DNA of 64,000 nt from Scybalousia_A sp045221575 (GTDB lineage: Bacteria; Bacteroidota; Bacteroidia; Bacteroidales; P3): assembly GCA_045221575.1 (NCBI GenBank), contig JBGUWU010000018.1, forward strand, positions 1 through 64,000, in the 5' to 3' direction. Positions within the stretch are counted from its first letter, which is position 1. The number at the start of each line of letters is the position of its first letter. The notes beneath the pieces were generated by a model that saw only the letters and a list, made by a program, of their open reading frames with translations, had not been told where the DNA came from and did not search any database. Position numbers and translations under genes: made by a program. Below are positions 27,470 to 36,951 of this stretch, piece by piece.

Positions 27470-27544
27470 TCGGGGTAGTAAGATTCGAACTTACGACCTC
27501 CACATCCCAAATGTGGCGCGATAACCGGACTACGCTATACCCCG
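27470..27544 (-). tRNA. tRNA-Pro (anticodon TGG)
   Basis: Minus-strand cloverleaf: acceptor CGGGGTA/TACCCCG, anticodon stem CCACA/TGTGG with loop TTTGGGA, and T-arm GTAAGTTCGAATCTTAC. The C1-G72 start is typical of bacterial tRNA-Pro. Confidence 0.95.
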
Positions 27545-27586
27545 TATATTTTTAAGAACTTTTCCCCTTCATCTCCTTTTCTTTTG

Positions 27587-27673
27587 CGGAGAAGGGGGGA
27601 TTCGAACCCCCGGTACCTAAATCGGTACGACAGTTTAGCAAACTGTTGGTTTCAGCCACTCACCCACCTCTCC
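27587..27673 (-). tRNA. tRNA-Ser (anticodon GCT)
   Basis: 87-base class II tRNA: acceptor GGAGAGG pairs with CTTCTCC, anticodon stem ACAGT/ACTGT with loop TTGCTAA, a long variable arm (GTACCGATTTAGGTAC) and T-arm GGGGGTTCGAATCCCCC. First of three tRNAs in this transcript. Confidence 0.95.
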
Positions 27674-27703
27674 TTTATAAAGTTTGTCGCTGAATTGGGA
27701 ATG

Positions 27704-27711
27704 CAAAATTA
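27704..27711 (-). promoter_or_regulatory. -7 promoter element for the Ser-Pro-Arg tRNA cluster
   Basis: The minus strand reads TAATTTTG, 30 bases before tRNA-Ser. Confidence 0.55.
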
Positions 27712-27852
27712 CTACTTTTTTTATTAACAGCAAATTTTTTCTACATTTTTTATCTTTTTTTTTATCCTGATTTAGATTATACATTGATAATCAATAAATA
27801 TTATTATTAAAAATATTTAATTAAATTTATTCCTTACTTATATTATTTTTAC

Positions 27853-27860
27853 TATCTTTG
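27853..27860 (+). promoter_or_regulatory. -7 promoter element for the FN3 protein
   Basis: TATCTTTG, 27 bases before the ATG at 27888. Confidence 0.55.
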
Positions 27861-27887
27861 CACTTTAAATATAAAAAGCAAATAAAC

Positions 27888-30389
27888 ATGAATAAGGTAT
27901 TGTATTTTTTCACAACAATAGTATTATTGTTTTCTTGCAATCAAGTTATCGCACAAGAAGAAACAGTCTGCAATCATGTAGAAGAATTATCTATAACTAA
28001 CCTTTCTAACAATAGTGCCACTATTCAATGGTTTGGACTGGAAGATGCTTTAGGTTTTGAAGTAATCAGCGATACTATAGGCAGACTTCCTCAAGATTGT
28101 GGTACAAGATATACTACTTCAAATTTTGAACAAAGTTTTTACAACCTTATTCCCTATGAAATGAATGAGTTTCTTGTTCGTAGTCTTTGCTATGGAGCAG
28201 AAAGTGATTGGAGATGGCTGTTTGTTAAATGTATTAGTTCAATAAAAGCACTTCCTTTTCAAACTAATCTAATAGACAATGCCATTACCGATAGTTTAGG
28301 TTTCATCTATTGTTCGGATACAAATACTTTTGCATATTATTATATGGATATAGATATTGGAGACACAAGTGTTAGCAACTATATCGACCTATCTTATCGT
28401 TCAGTTTTGGAAGATACAAGCAAAGTCAGCATTTTTATTCTTAGTCCTTTCTCTTCTATAGGTGTAGATGCTCTTCTTGGCAGCATATATCAAGTAGGAG
28501 AATCTTTCGGAGAAGGAGATACAAATTGGCAAAGGCTTCATATAGAATTAGGAAACAATATTTCTGGTTCAATTCAAAGATTAGTTTTCGCATGGAAAAA
28601 TAATAATGGAGAAAATCCAGCAATGCCTCTTTTGATAGATAGCATTGTTGTTGCTTCTCGTTATTGTGCTGTACCAGATAGCTTAAAAGCTAATGACATC
28701 ACATCTTCTTCAGCAATGATTTCTTGGAACTTTGCTTATTTGCAAGAAAATTTTAGTTTGGAATACAAACGTTCTGATTCAGAAACTTGGATTTCAGTTC
28801 CAAATATAGAGAATAATTATTTACTTTTCGGTTTAGAAGACAACACTTATTACGATGTAAAAGTTAAAGCTCTATGTCCTTATGAAGAAAGTTTATTCTC
28901 AGAGATACTTACTTTCAAAACGATAATAGATTTAAACATTCCTGAAAATATAACCTATACTCTTACAGATTCATCTGCATTAATTTCATGGGAAACGATA
29001 GAGAATGCCACAAATTATTTAGTCAGCTGGTCATCAGAAAACAACAATGCAACATGGAACGAATTATCAGTGGAAGAAAATCAAATTCTGCTAAACAATT
29101 TAAGCGAAAATACAACATATTTCTTCAAAGTTAAATCTCAACATGAAGAAATATCAAGTCCATGGTCAGATATTATTATTTTTAAAACACCTTGTAAAAA
29201 AAATACTGTCTTTCCTTTTGTAGCAGATGATATAGCCGTACTTAATTATGGAAATGAACATCTTGTACCTCAGTGTTGGAAAGTAGAAAATCAAAATATT
29301 ATTAGTCAAAAATTTGATTTAACAACTCTTTCTTTTGGAGAATTGTCCTTTAATTACTCGTCCCCTATCTTCTTTTACTTGGACATATCTATTGATGGTG
29401 GCGAAAACTTCTCTAATTTTGCTACTGTTCTGCCATCAAACACTATCTCCACAAAAGTTTACTCTCTTTCTCAGTTCATTTATTACGATGATGTAGTATT
29501 TAGATTTAATATTGACACAAGTTACTTTTATAATGTTGGCGAAATACACATAAACGATTTCAGAATTGCTGAAGGCTGTCCTCTACCTCAAAATGTTACA
29601 ATAAACAATCTTGGAGAAGAATCCTTTACTCTTGTATGGGAAGACACAAGCCTTGTAAATAGTTGGTCATTAACTCTAAAAAATGAAAACAATATTATTC
29701 TTTCATCTGTTATCATTAATGATTCTACTTACACATTTGACAATTTATCAGCAGGACAAGATTATAAGGTTATATTACATTCTATATGCGGAGAAAATCC
29801 AAGCATTGATAGTTTGGAAATAGACATAACTACTCTTAATTTTGAACAAAATTGCATAACACCTCAAAACTTCTCTGCTGTTTGGTGGCATTCCGACAAT
29901 GGAGAGTCTATTTATTCTACTTGGGATGCAGAAGAAGGCGTTAATGTTTGGCAAGTTGTCTATAAGGATTATTATGCTGTAGCTTGGGATACTGCTTTAG
30001 TAACAATAAACCCTATTTTCACTCTTAGGAACTTAGAAGTTAATCATGTTTTCCTTATAAAAGTACGCGCGATCTGCAACATTGGAGATACTTCTGAATT
30101 TACTCAAGAACTAAGCGTTAGAATAGGAGAAAATTCTTTGAATGATGACATCAACAAAGAAAACGTTATTCAAGTATATCCTAATCCTACAAAAGATAAA
30201 GTATTTATCACAACTCATAACGAAGAAATAGATAGAATTATATTAGTCAATTCTTTAGGAAAAACACTAAAAGAATACAATGAATCCACTTCTACAATCA
30301 ATCTTTCCTCATTTAACAAAGGTGTTTATTACGCTATATTCTACACAAAATCAAATAGAAGAATAGTAAAAAAAATAATAATGGAATAG
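27888..30389 (+). CDS. Fibronectin type III protein with T9SS C-terminal sorting domain
   Basis: 833 residues from ATG 27888; the frame opens at TTG 27858, which overlaps the promoter. The signal peptide ends near IAQEE. Several FN3 domains are visible by repeated phrases: ITSSSAMISWNFAYLQENFSLEYK...LEDNTYYDVKVKALC; TDSSALISWETIENATNYLVSW...NTTYFFKVKS; EESFTLVWEDT...AGQDYKVILHSICG. The last 80 residues (VIQVYPNPTKDKVFIT...ILVNSLGKTLKEYN...FNKGVYYAIFYTKSNRRIVKKIIME) are a type A T9SS sorting domain, so it is secreted to the cell surface. Probably an adhesin-like or carbohydrate-facing surface protein; no catalytic domain seen. Confidence 0.9.
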   Translation: MNKVLYFFTTIVLLFSCNQVIAQEETVCNHVEELSITNLSNNSATIQWFGLEDALGFEVISDTIGRLPQDCGTRYTTSNFEQSFYNLIPYEMNEFLVRSLCYGAESDWRWLFVKCISSIKALPFQTNLIDNAITDSLGFIYCSDTNTFAYYYMDIDIGDTSVSNYIDLSYRSVLEDTSKVSIFILSPFSSIGVDALLGSIYQVGESFGEGDTNWQRLHIELGNNISGSIQRLVFAWKNNNGENPAMPLLIDSIVVASRYCAVPDSLKANDITSSSAMISWNFAYLQENFSLEYKRSDSETWISVPNIENNYLLFGLEDNTYYDVKVKALCPYEESLFSEILTFKTIIDLNIPENITYTLTDSSALISWETIENATNYLVSWSSENNNATWNELSVEENQILLNNLSENTTYFFKVKSQHEEISSPWSDIIIFKTPCKKNTVFPFVADDIAVLNYGNEHLVPQCWKVENQNIISQKFDLTTLSFGELSFNYSSPIFFYLDISIDGGENFSNFATVLPSNTISTKVYSLSQFIYYDDVVFRFNIDTSYFYNVGEIHINDFRIAEGCPLPQNVTINNLGEESFTLVWEDTSLVNSWSLTLKNENNIILSSVIINDSTYTFDNLSAGQDYKVILHSICGENPSIDSLEIDITTLNFEQNCITPQNFSAVWWHSDNGESIYSTWDAEEGVNVWQVVYKDYYAVAWDTALVTINPIFTLRNLEVNHVFLIKVRAICNIGDTSEFTQELSVRIGENSLNDDINKENVIQVYPNPTKDKVFITTHNEEIDRIILVNSLGKTLKEYNESTSTINLSSFNKGVYYAIFYTKSNRRIVKKIIME

Positions 30390-30449
30390 TTTTTGACGTT
30401 TTTCATAAAAAAATACTTTCGTATTTTTAGTAACGTATTATTTTTTTTA

Positions 30450-30457
30450 TAAATTTG
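30450..30457 (+). promoter_or_regulatory. -7 promoter element for the zinc-finger protein
   Basis: TAAATTTG, 38 bases before the ATG at 30495. Confidence 0.55.
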
Positions 30458-30494
30458 CAACATTAGAATTATAAACAATAAATACTGTTTGAAT

Positions 30495-30926
30495 ATGAAG
30501 AAAAAAAGTTTATTATTATCAATTTTGTCGCTTGCTGTTTTGTTTTCTTTCGGATTTACTTTCATCGGCGACAGATGTAATCGTTGTGATGGTTCTGGTA
30601 CCATCTATGAAGAATGTCAGTTTTGCAATAATGGTTACGTAGATTGTAATCTTTGCTATGGAAAGTGTTACATTCGTTGTAGTTATTGTCAAGGTGGCGG
30701 TTCATTTAAATGTAATAGATGTGCAGGACGAGGAGTCTTTGGAGACGAGGATTGTTCTCAATGCAATGGACAAGGCTATATAGAATGTGAAAATTGTAGA
30801 GGCACTCAAATAATAACTTGTCCAAGTTGCAATGGCCGTGGTATGGTTGAACATTCTACATGTCGTGGCAAAGGATACACAGAATGGCGTTGTCCTGAGT
30901 GCAATGGCACAGGAGAAGTAAATTAA
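30495..30926 (+). CDS. Exported DnaJ-type cysteine-rich (CxxCxGxG) protein without J domain
   Basis: 143 residues. A hydrophobic N-terminal export segment (KKKSLLLSILSLAVLFSFGF) precedes an array of nine CxxC motifs, several in the DnaJ form CxxCxGxG (CNRCDGSG, CNRCAGRG, CSQCNGQG, CPSCNGRG, CPECNGTG). In DnaJ four such motifs bind two zinc ions and unfolded protein. Here they form nearly the whole mature protein and there is no J domain. Function unknown; zinc binding or a redox role outside the cytoplasm is possible. The frame opens at TTG 30489 but ATG 30495 is preferred. Confidence 0.85.
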   Translation: MKKKSLLLSILSLAVLFSFGFTFIGDRCNRCDGSGTIYEECQFCNNGYVDCNLCYGKCYIRCSYCQGGGSFKCNRCAGRGVFGDEDCSQCNGQGYIECENCRGTQIITCPSCNGRGMVEHSTCRGKGYTEWRCPECNGTGEVN

Positions 30927-30955
30927 TTATTGAAAATTTTTTAAATCTTAATATT

Positions 30956-31405
30956 ATGAAACGAGTATTTTTTCTAATAATCGTAGCTATTATACCTTTA
31001 GTTACGTGGTCGCAGACAAATAAAAGTGATTCTGTATTCATAAAAATAACAGACGAGAACGTATTCTCTAAATGTTTTGCAAATGGCGACCTTAATGGTG
31101 ATAAAATGGTAACTTATGCCGAGGCTGAAAAGGTTACTAAACTTTATTTAGACTATGGCGGAAGAAAAAACATCATTAGCGACTACCAATTTCTAAAATA
31201 TTTCCCTAATCTTACACATTTGTCCATTGGTAACACACCAAATGAGGATATAGATCTAAGCAATAATCCAAAATTAGAGTTGATTGATTTGCGTAATGGC
31301 TTATGGATAACTAAAATCACCCTTGCCACAGGTTGCAATCCTCAAATCTTCTTCCCTATCCACGATAATCCTATAACAATTTTTAGAGTATCTTCACCAA
31401 AATAA
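30956..31405 (+). CDS. Exported small protein with EF-hand and leucine-rich segment
   Basis: 149 residues. Signal peptide KRVFFLIIVAIIPLVTWSQ. A calcium-type EF-hand loop (DLNGDKMVTYAE, ligands at 1, 3, 5 and 12) lies early in the mature part. A leucine-rich stretch follows (YFPNLTHLSIGNTPNEDIDLSNNPKLELIDLRNG). No known family could be named. It follows the zinc-finger gene by 29 bases and probably shares its transcript. The upstream frame to 30899 overlaps that gene and is ignored. Confidence 0.75.
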   Translation: MKRVFFLIIVAIIPLVTWSQTNKSDSVFIKITDENVFSKCFANGDLNGDKMVTYAEAEKVTKLYLDYGGRKNIISDYQFLKYFPNLTHLSIGNTPNEDIDLSNNPKLELIDLRNGLWITKITLATGCNPQIFFPIHDNPITIFRVSSPK

Positions 31406-31452
31406 AGATAGCAATCTCTATTACAAAAACCATTCAAAAAAGTCTTGGTTTT

Positions 31453-31503
31453 AAAAAATTTAAATCAAATCTTTTGTAGTAAAAGATTTGATTTAAATTT
31501 TTT
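31453..31503. terminator. Perfect 23-bp bidirectional terminator hairpin
   Basis: Arms 31453-31475 and 31481-31503 are perfect complements around the loop GTAGT and begin or end in A- and T-runs. It lies between convergent genes. The arms contain AAATCAAATCTTTT, which also occurs in the 21-bp array at 235-297. Confidence 0.8.
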
Positions 31504-31526
31504 AAATTTTGATTATTTTTCTTTGA

Positions 31527-33737
31527 TTAAAATTCATAACCTATGTTTACAAACAAATAAGGTTCTTTTGTTCTGTTTGAATATCCAACGGACGCACCTA
31601 AGGGACCTATAATAGAGTTATACGCATACGATAACCTTGTTCCCCAAAGAGGACTTTCGGAAAACATATCTTTAAGTCTATTATTCTTATATCCTAATGA
31701 TGATGATAGGCTAATATAACTATTTTTTAGGAAATTTTTTCTCAAAGTCAATTGAATAGCAGCAATATTATTCTCTATTATTTCAATATTATCTATACCC
31801 GCAAAAGGAATCTGTTGCTCAACATAGTGAGCAAAATATTCACCCCCTAAACAATTGGCTAAGATTGTTGGCATATCCTTTCCATAAACACTCCTTCCAT
31901 ATAGCATAGCTTCCAATGTGTAGTTGCGTTTTAAGTTATAGTTTTTCAAAAACGAATAAGAAAGAGTATGTAAAGGAGCATGTGAAGAATATTTATAGAA
32001 ATTATCTGTATAAAGAGCGTATTCTATTGTACGTTTCACTCCTTTGGTAGCAAAATACTTGCTATCTGTGTTATCATATCTAAGTTTACCATGATAAGAC
32101 CAAAGATGAGAGGTCGGAAGATATATATTATTGGACTTTATTCCATATAATACATCTCTATATCTAAAATAATCCCAACGAACAAAAGCATCAAAAAGAA
32201 AATTTTTTGCAGTTATATTTGCAAGTTTAAAATCTACTTGATACTGGCTATAGTTAGGATTAAAATCTCTGGCTGCATGATAATATACATTTAAATCTTG
32301 TTTTCTAAAAACATACGAAATACTAAAAGAATAAGGCTTTGTAGTGTTAAACATTGATTCTACAGAGAACATTGTTCTTTTACCTAAACGCAATGTACTT
32401 TGTAACATCATTGGAAAAAGAAAATTAATTGGTGTCATACCTGATATTTGCATAGATACCTTTTCTTCATTATCAAATCTTATTCCTAACCATAGTTCTG
32501 CTGTTTTCTTACCCTCTGTTTCTATGTTTATACCATAACCATCTTTAAGATATTTTATTTGGTAAGAAACATCGTTGTAAAACAGACGACTTCTAAGTGT
32601 AGTCATAGCTTTTTCTATGCTATCAATGGTTGTTGTACTTCCTCTTTTGAAGTTAAATTTATCTTTTAAGAATGTTTTGTCTTTATTATCCACATTTACA
32701 AAATTAACTTCACTAATTTTCATTCTAACTTTTTGATTTTGCATCCTATATGGCTTTGGCCTATACACCTCGTCTGAGTCTGTTATTCCTAATCTTTCTT
32801 TTAGTTTCACAAGTTCTTGTAAATGGTCATTAGCGGCCTCCTCTCCTCGATTAATAAGGTCATTTATAGCTTCCAAATTAAAACTTGCTGCAGTGTATCC
32901 ACTAATATCCACTTTGATAAAGACATCACATTGCGAAATATTTTCATCTACTTTTGCTATAGTATTAACATCCATTAATTGAGTCAAAACAGCCAACGTA
33001 CTATTAAAATATTCTGGTGCTTTATTCATTTCATCTTGAACGGAAACACCTATTATTATATCTGCTCCCATCTGTTTGGCTACATCAACAGGGAAATTAT
33101 TCTTTAAGCCCCCATCAACTAAAACCATAGAGTCCATTTTTACAGGAGTAAAAACTGCAGGAATACTCATAGATGCCCTCATTGCAGTTGCAAGATTACC
33201 AGAATGAAAATCAATTTCCTTAAATCTAACTATATCTGTTGCAACACATGCAAAAGGAATGGGCAAAGAATTGAAATCTATGCTATCGTGGTAATTAAAA
33301 GTAAGTTTAGAAAAGAGATTTGCAAGATTTTTACCTTTAATAAAGCCCGGTTTGCCTATGGAAAGCTTACCAATATTGTTAAGGGCAAAGGAAAGCAAAT
33401 AAGTATTCTTCTTTTCTCTTTGGATTATGTCCATTTCTTTTGCATCAATATTGTCTGACAATAAAAATCCCCAATCTTGTACTCTTACTAAAGAGTCTAA
33501 CATATCTGCAGTGTAACCTATTGAATACAAACCTCCCATTAACGCACCCATAGATGTACCTACTATCATATCTATCGGAATATTTGCTTGTTCTAACACC
33601 TTTAAGGCTCCTATATGTGCAGTTCCTTTTGCTCCACCTCCGGAAAGCACAAGTGCAACCTTCTTTCTTTGAGGAGTATCTTGACTATATGAGTATGATA
33701 TAAACAATATCAAAATAAGAAATATTGCCTTTTTCAT
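31527..33737 (-). CDS. Patatin-like phospholipase with outer-membrane beta-barrel domain
   Basis: 736 residues, signal peptide about 1-18. Patatin domain (about 25-230): oxyanion motif GGGAKG, nucleophile elbow GTSMG, and catalytic DGG in MVLVDGGLKNNFPV. A POTRA-like part (VRMKISEVNFVNVDNKDKTFLKDKFNFKRGSTTTIDSIEKAM) and a C-terminal barrel of the surface-antigen/BamA type ending in YLFVNIGYEF (terminal aromatic) follow. This is the PlpD-like architecture, a self-translocating lipase. It follows the histidine kinase by 15 bases on the same strand. Confidence 0.93.
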   Translation of the reverse strand: MKKAIFLILILFISYSYSQDTPQRKKVALVLSGGGAKGTAHIGALKVLEQANIPIDMIVGTSMGALMGGLYSIGYTADMLDSLVRVQDWGFLLSDNIDAKEMDIIQREKKNTYLLSFALNNIGKLSIGKPGFIKGKNLANLFSKLTFNYHDSIDFNSLPIPFACVATDIVRFKEIDFHSGNLATAMRASMSIPAVFTPVKMDSMVLVDGGLKNNFPVDVAKQMGADIIIGVSVQDEMNKAPEYFNSTLAVLTQLMDVNTIAKVDENISQCDVFIKVDISGYTAASFNLEAINDLINRGEEAANDHLQELVKLKERLGITDSDEVYRPKPYRMQNQKVRMKISEVNFVNVDNKDKTFLKDKFNFKRGSTTTIDSIEKAMTTLRSRLFYNDVSYQIKYLKDGYGINIETEGKKTAELWLGIRFDNEEKVSMQISGMTPINFLFPMMLQSTLRLGKRTMFSVESMFNTTKPYSFSISYVFRKQDLNVYYHAARDFNPNYSQYQVDFKLANITAKNFLFDAFVRWDYFRYRDVLYGIKSNNIYLPTSHLWSYHGKLRYDNTDSKYFATKGVKRTIEYALYTDNFYKYSSHAPLHTLSYSFLKNYNLKRNYTLEAMLYGRSVYGKDMPTILANCLGGEYFAHYVEQQIPFAGIDNIEIIENNIAAIQLTLRKNFLKNSYISLSSSLGYKNNRLKDMFSESPLWGTRLSYAYNSIIGPLGASVGYSNRTKEPYLFVNIGYEF

Positions 33738-33752
33738 ATATTTTAAAATTTT

Positions 33753-36700
33753 CTAATTTCTAATCAATTGAAATCTTATATTAAATGTTGTTCCTTCATT
33801 TTCTTTACTCAAAAAACTTATCGTACCATCATAGCTTTCTACTATGTTTTTTACAATAGTTAATCCTATACCATTGCCATCTTGTTTGGTAGTGAAATGC
33901 GGTGAAAAAATCTTAGGAAAATCTTCTTCCTTTATACCACAACCATTGTCTTGTATAGAGATTAAACACATAGAATTTTCTTCTTGAGCTGTGATATTTA
34001 TTTCTCCGTCCTCTTTTTCTCTAATTGCTTGATAAGCATTCTTTATTAAATTATTGAATATTCTTACAAAAGGTTGAAATTCTCCAACAACAAAAATATG
34101 TTCTTTTGAAGTAGATATATTTATTTTGATGCCATTAGAGTTTTCAAATAAGTTTTTGGCCGTTGTCAAACAATGTATTATATCTGTTTTTTCTTTCTTT
34201 GCTATAGAAGGCTTGCTATAGTTGTTAAGTTCTGAAGCTATTGTAGAAATAGAGTCTATTTGCGAGATAAGAGATGGTGCAAGTGTAGCAAATTTCTTTT
34301 CAAACAGTTCTGGTTTTTCATTATATATTTTTTGCAAATACTGTATGGAGAGTTTCATAGGAGTTAATGGGTTATTAATATCGTGTGCTACTTGATTGGC
34401 AAGTTCTCTCCAAGATGAGATTCTTTCTTGTTGTTTTAATAGAATAGAACTTTCTTCTATCTTTTCTATCATTTGGTTATAGTTTTTGATAAGTTCACCC
34501 ATCTCATCATTCTTCTCCCAAATGATTTTTTCATTTTTACCATCAATATCTACTTTCTTGAGTTTATCTTTTAAAAGTTGAAGAGGTTTAGTTATCAAAT
34601 CACTCACAAGTATAAAAATTATAATAGAGATATTCACCCAAAACAAAAACATATTAATAAAGTTATTTATAAGATTGTTAATGTTTTCGCTCATCGTCTT
34701 TTGTTGATTAATAAAAGGTATGTTTAAGTAGTACAAAGTTCTGTCTGCTTCATCTGTTATCGTAGCATAAGAAGAAGAAAAGTTCAATTCTCCTATTCTT
34801 TCCGAGGTATATATGTTAAAAACATTGTCCTTTACATCTTTTGCCTTAGGATTTATTTTGTCTAACAAGAATCCTTGCTCAAAGACTGACTTTTGTGAGG
34901 TGTAAGATAAAGAATAATTAGTATCAAACAAGTTTATATCAGTTAGAAATGTATTTGACAGATTCAGTATATAAGTTTGCAAATCCTCTTGACTATTATT
35001 TTTTAAGAAGTTTTCTATCTCTAATTTTATGCTTGTTGTTTTTTCCTTTAAAATATCTTGATTAAATGTTTTGTTAAAAGACTTTATACTTCTTATACTA
35101 AAGAAACCTGAAATTATAATTCCGATTACAAATGAACCAATCAAAGAAAACAAAATAGAAGAACGAATACCTGGAGAAAAACTTCTTATTCGTGTAGATG
35201 AAGATATAAGAAAATCTATACCAGAAATAATAATAAGTAGAAGAAAGAACAAAGATATTGCTCCAAGAATGTTGTAAGGTAGTCTATAAGGATAACATAC
35301 TAAATAAGTATTATCATTATCTTGCAAATAAAAAGTACGATATTGTTTCTCATTTCGCCATGATGATTGTGTATGTTTTATTATACTCTCAAAATTTCTT
35401 TCCCCATAAGAATAAATAAGATGCTTATTGTAATAACGAGCGTAACTAAACAGAGCTTCTTCCCTATTTTCTTTTGGAGAAAGTAAAAGAGAGTAATTCA
35501 TATTCTTAGAATTCTTCTTTTTCAAACACTCCACAAATATATTAACATCATCACTCTTACATAAATAGATATATGTATTGTTATTATCATTTTCATTGTC
35601 TTCTACCCAACACATTACTGAGTCTATTCTTCGTGCATGTGAAATACGATTTTCAACATAAGAAAGTATATTAACATAATAATGCATTGGCTCTACTAAC
35701 ATTGAATCTTTATCTTTGAAAACTATAGTTCCAATATGATAATTTTCTGCTATATCCTTGAAGTAATCATTTACAACATAGTCCTCTGCTTTAAGGTATT
35801 GTTTGCTATTTATAAATTTTGTAAATTCCTCATCATTTTCCAAAGAAAGAATATGATTAACAAATTTTTCTTCTGTCTCTAAACTACGGCGATTAGCCAA
35901 AGACAATGCTTTCTGTTCTGCTATATTTTTGAAGTTATTATAATTAAAAACTTCCATTATTGTTCCATATACAATAGATATTAATAAAAGAACAAATATC
36001 TTCCATGAAAGAGCAAATCTTTTGTTTTCTTCTAACAAAAGGAATTTATCCGTTAAGGTGTAAACTATAAAACCAGAGAAAGTTAATATAATAAAGAATA
36101 GTATATTGTTGTAATTAAGTTCTGATGAATATATATAAAAAGAAATATTTGGATTCTTAGAACAGAGATAATATACTAAATAAACATTGACAATATATAT
36201 AGGCAACAAGATAAAAAAAGCAACAATTTTGGAATTTGGTCTTATTTTTATCAAAGATATAAGCATCATCAAGGTAAAGAAGACAGAAATAATAACTAAC
36301 AAATCTAAAATAAACAGTTGATAAGGCTTAGGTTGATAATCGTAATGAGAAAAATCTAAATAACAGACTGTTTTATCTTCTATTCTTATCGGATAAGTTG
36401 TTTTTTGTAAAGAAATATTTATACTATCATTAAGTGAAAAAGGACTATTAAACTTATTTCGATTATAAGCATTTAATATTTTATAGTTATTTTTTATAAG
36501 ATATAGATAAAGAGTTGTAGTATCGTGCTTTTGAATAGTCTTTTTCAAATAAATACCATTAGAGATAAAAACAACTTTATTGTTATCTAAGTCTGGATAT
36601 TGGATAGGTATGTTATTTGTCGTCCAATATATTAAACTATCTCCTTTAAACTGAAATTTTTCTCCCTCTTGCTCAATATTATTATATATCTTATTTACTT

Positions 36701-36824
36701 TGTTTTCAAATGTGGAAACTTGATAATGAGGTAGTAGGGCAATAAAAATAAACCATAAAAGCGTTATTGCAAATATGAAGATTACAGCATAAAGTATATT
36801 CCGTTTTATTCTATTAAGCAACAT
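33753..36824 (-). CDS. NtrY-like membrane sensor histidine kinase
   Basis: 1023 residues. Many transmembrane segments occur in the N-terminal 270 residues, then a large extracytoplasmic region, another membrane pair and a HAMP-like linker. The phospho-acceptor motif SWRELANQVAHDINNPLTPMKLSIQYLQ has His about 813. The ATP-binding domain shows N-box NLIKNAYQAI, G1 DNGCGIKEED, F-box FSPHFTT and G2 GNGIGLTIVKNIVE. No response regulator is nearby, so it signals to a partner encoded elsewhere. The N-terminal multi-pass module is unassigned. Confidence 0.93.
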   Translation of the reverse strand: MLLNRIKRNILYAVIFIFAITLLWFIFIALLPHYQVSTFENKVNKIYNNIEQEGEKFQFKGDSLIYWTTNNIPIQYPDLDNNKVVFISNGIYLKKTIQKHDTTTLYLYLIKNNYKILNAYNRNKFNSPFSLNDSINISLQKTTYPIRIEDKTVCYLDFSHYDYQPKPYQLFILDLLVIISVFFTLMMLISLIKIRPNSKIVAFFILLPIYIVNVYLVYYLCSKNPNISFYIYSSELNYNNILFFIILTFSGFIVYTLTDKFLLLEENKRFALSWKIFVLLLISIVYGTIMEVFNYNNFKNIAEQKALSLANRRSLETEEKFVNHILSLENDEEFTKFINSKQYLKAEDYVVNDYFKDIAENYHIGTIVFKDKDSMLVEPMHYYVNILSYVENRISHARRIDSVMCWVEDNENDNNNTYIYLCKSDDVNIFVECLKKKNSKNMNYSLLLSPKENREEALFSYARYYNKHLIYSYGERNFESIIKHTQSSWRNEKQYRTFYLQDNDNTYLVCYPYRLPYNILGAISLFFLLLIIISGIDFLISSSTRIRSFSPGIRSSILFSLIGSFVIGIIISGFFSIRSIKSFNKTFNQDILKEKTTSIKLEIENFLKNNSQEDLQTYILNLSNTFLTDINLFDTNYSLSYTSQKSVFEQGFLLDKINPKAKDVKDNVFNIYTSERIGELNFSSSYATITDEADRTLYYLNIPFINQQKTMSENINNLINNFINMFLFWVNISIIIFILVSDLITKPLQLLKDKLKKVDIDGKNEKIIWEKNDEMGELIKNYNQMIEKIEESSILLKQQERISSWRELANQVAHDINNPLTPMKLSIQYLQKIYNEKPELFEKKFATLAPSLISQIDSISTIASELNNYSKPSIAKKEKTDIIHCLTTAKNLFENSNGIKINISTSKEHIFVVGEFQPFVRIFNNLIKNAYQAIREKEDGEINITAQEENSMCLISIQDNGCGIKEEDFPKIFSPHFTTKQDGNGIGLTIVKNIVESYDGTISFLSKENEGTTFNIRFQLIRN

Positions 36825-36843
36825 ACCAACCTTATTTAATAAA

Positions 36844-36918
36844 AAAAGAAAAATTAGAAATTGCGTATAGCGAATAAATACTTCTAAACGTTAATCCGCA
36901 ATTTCTAATTTTTCTTTT
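36844..36918. repeat. 22-bp inverted repeat element (TTCTAATT family)
   Basis: Arms 36844-36865 and 36897-36918 are perfect reverse complements enclosing 31 bases that include TAAACGTTAATCC. TTCTAATT-type sequence continues to about 36940. It fills the gap between the kinase start and the upstream T9SS gene and could be a terminator for that gene or a small mobile palindrome. Confidence 0.75.
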
Positions 36919-36951
36919 CCAATCACTAATTTCTAATTCAGAAATAATATA

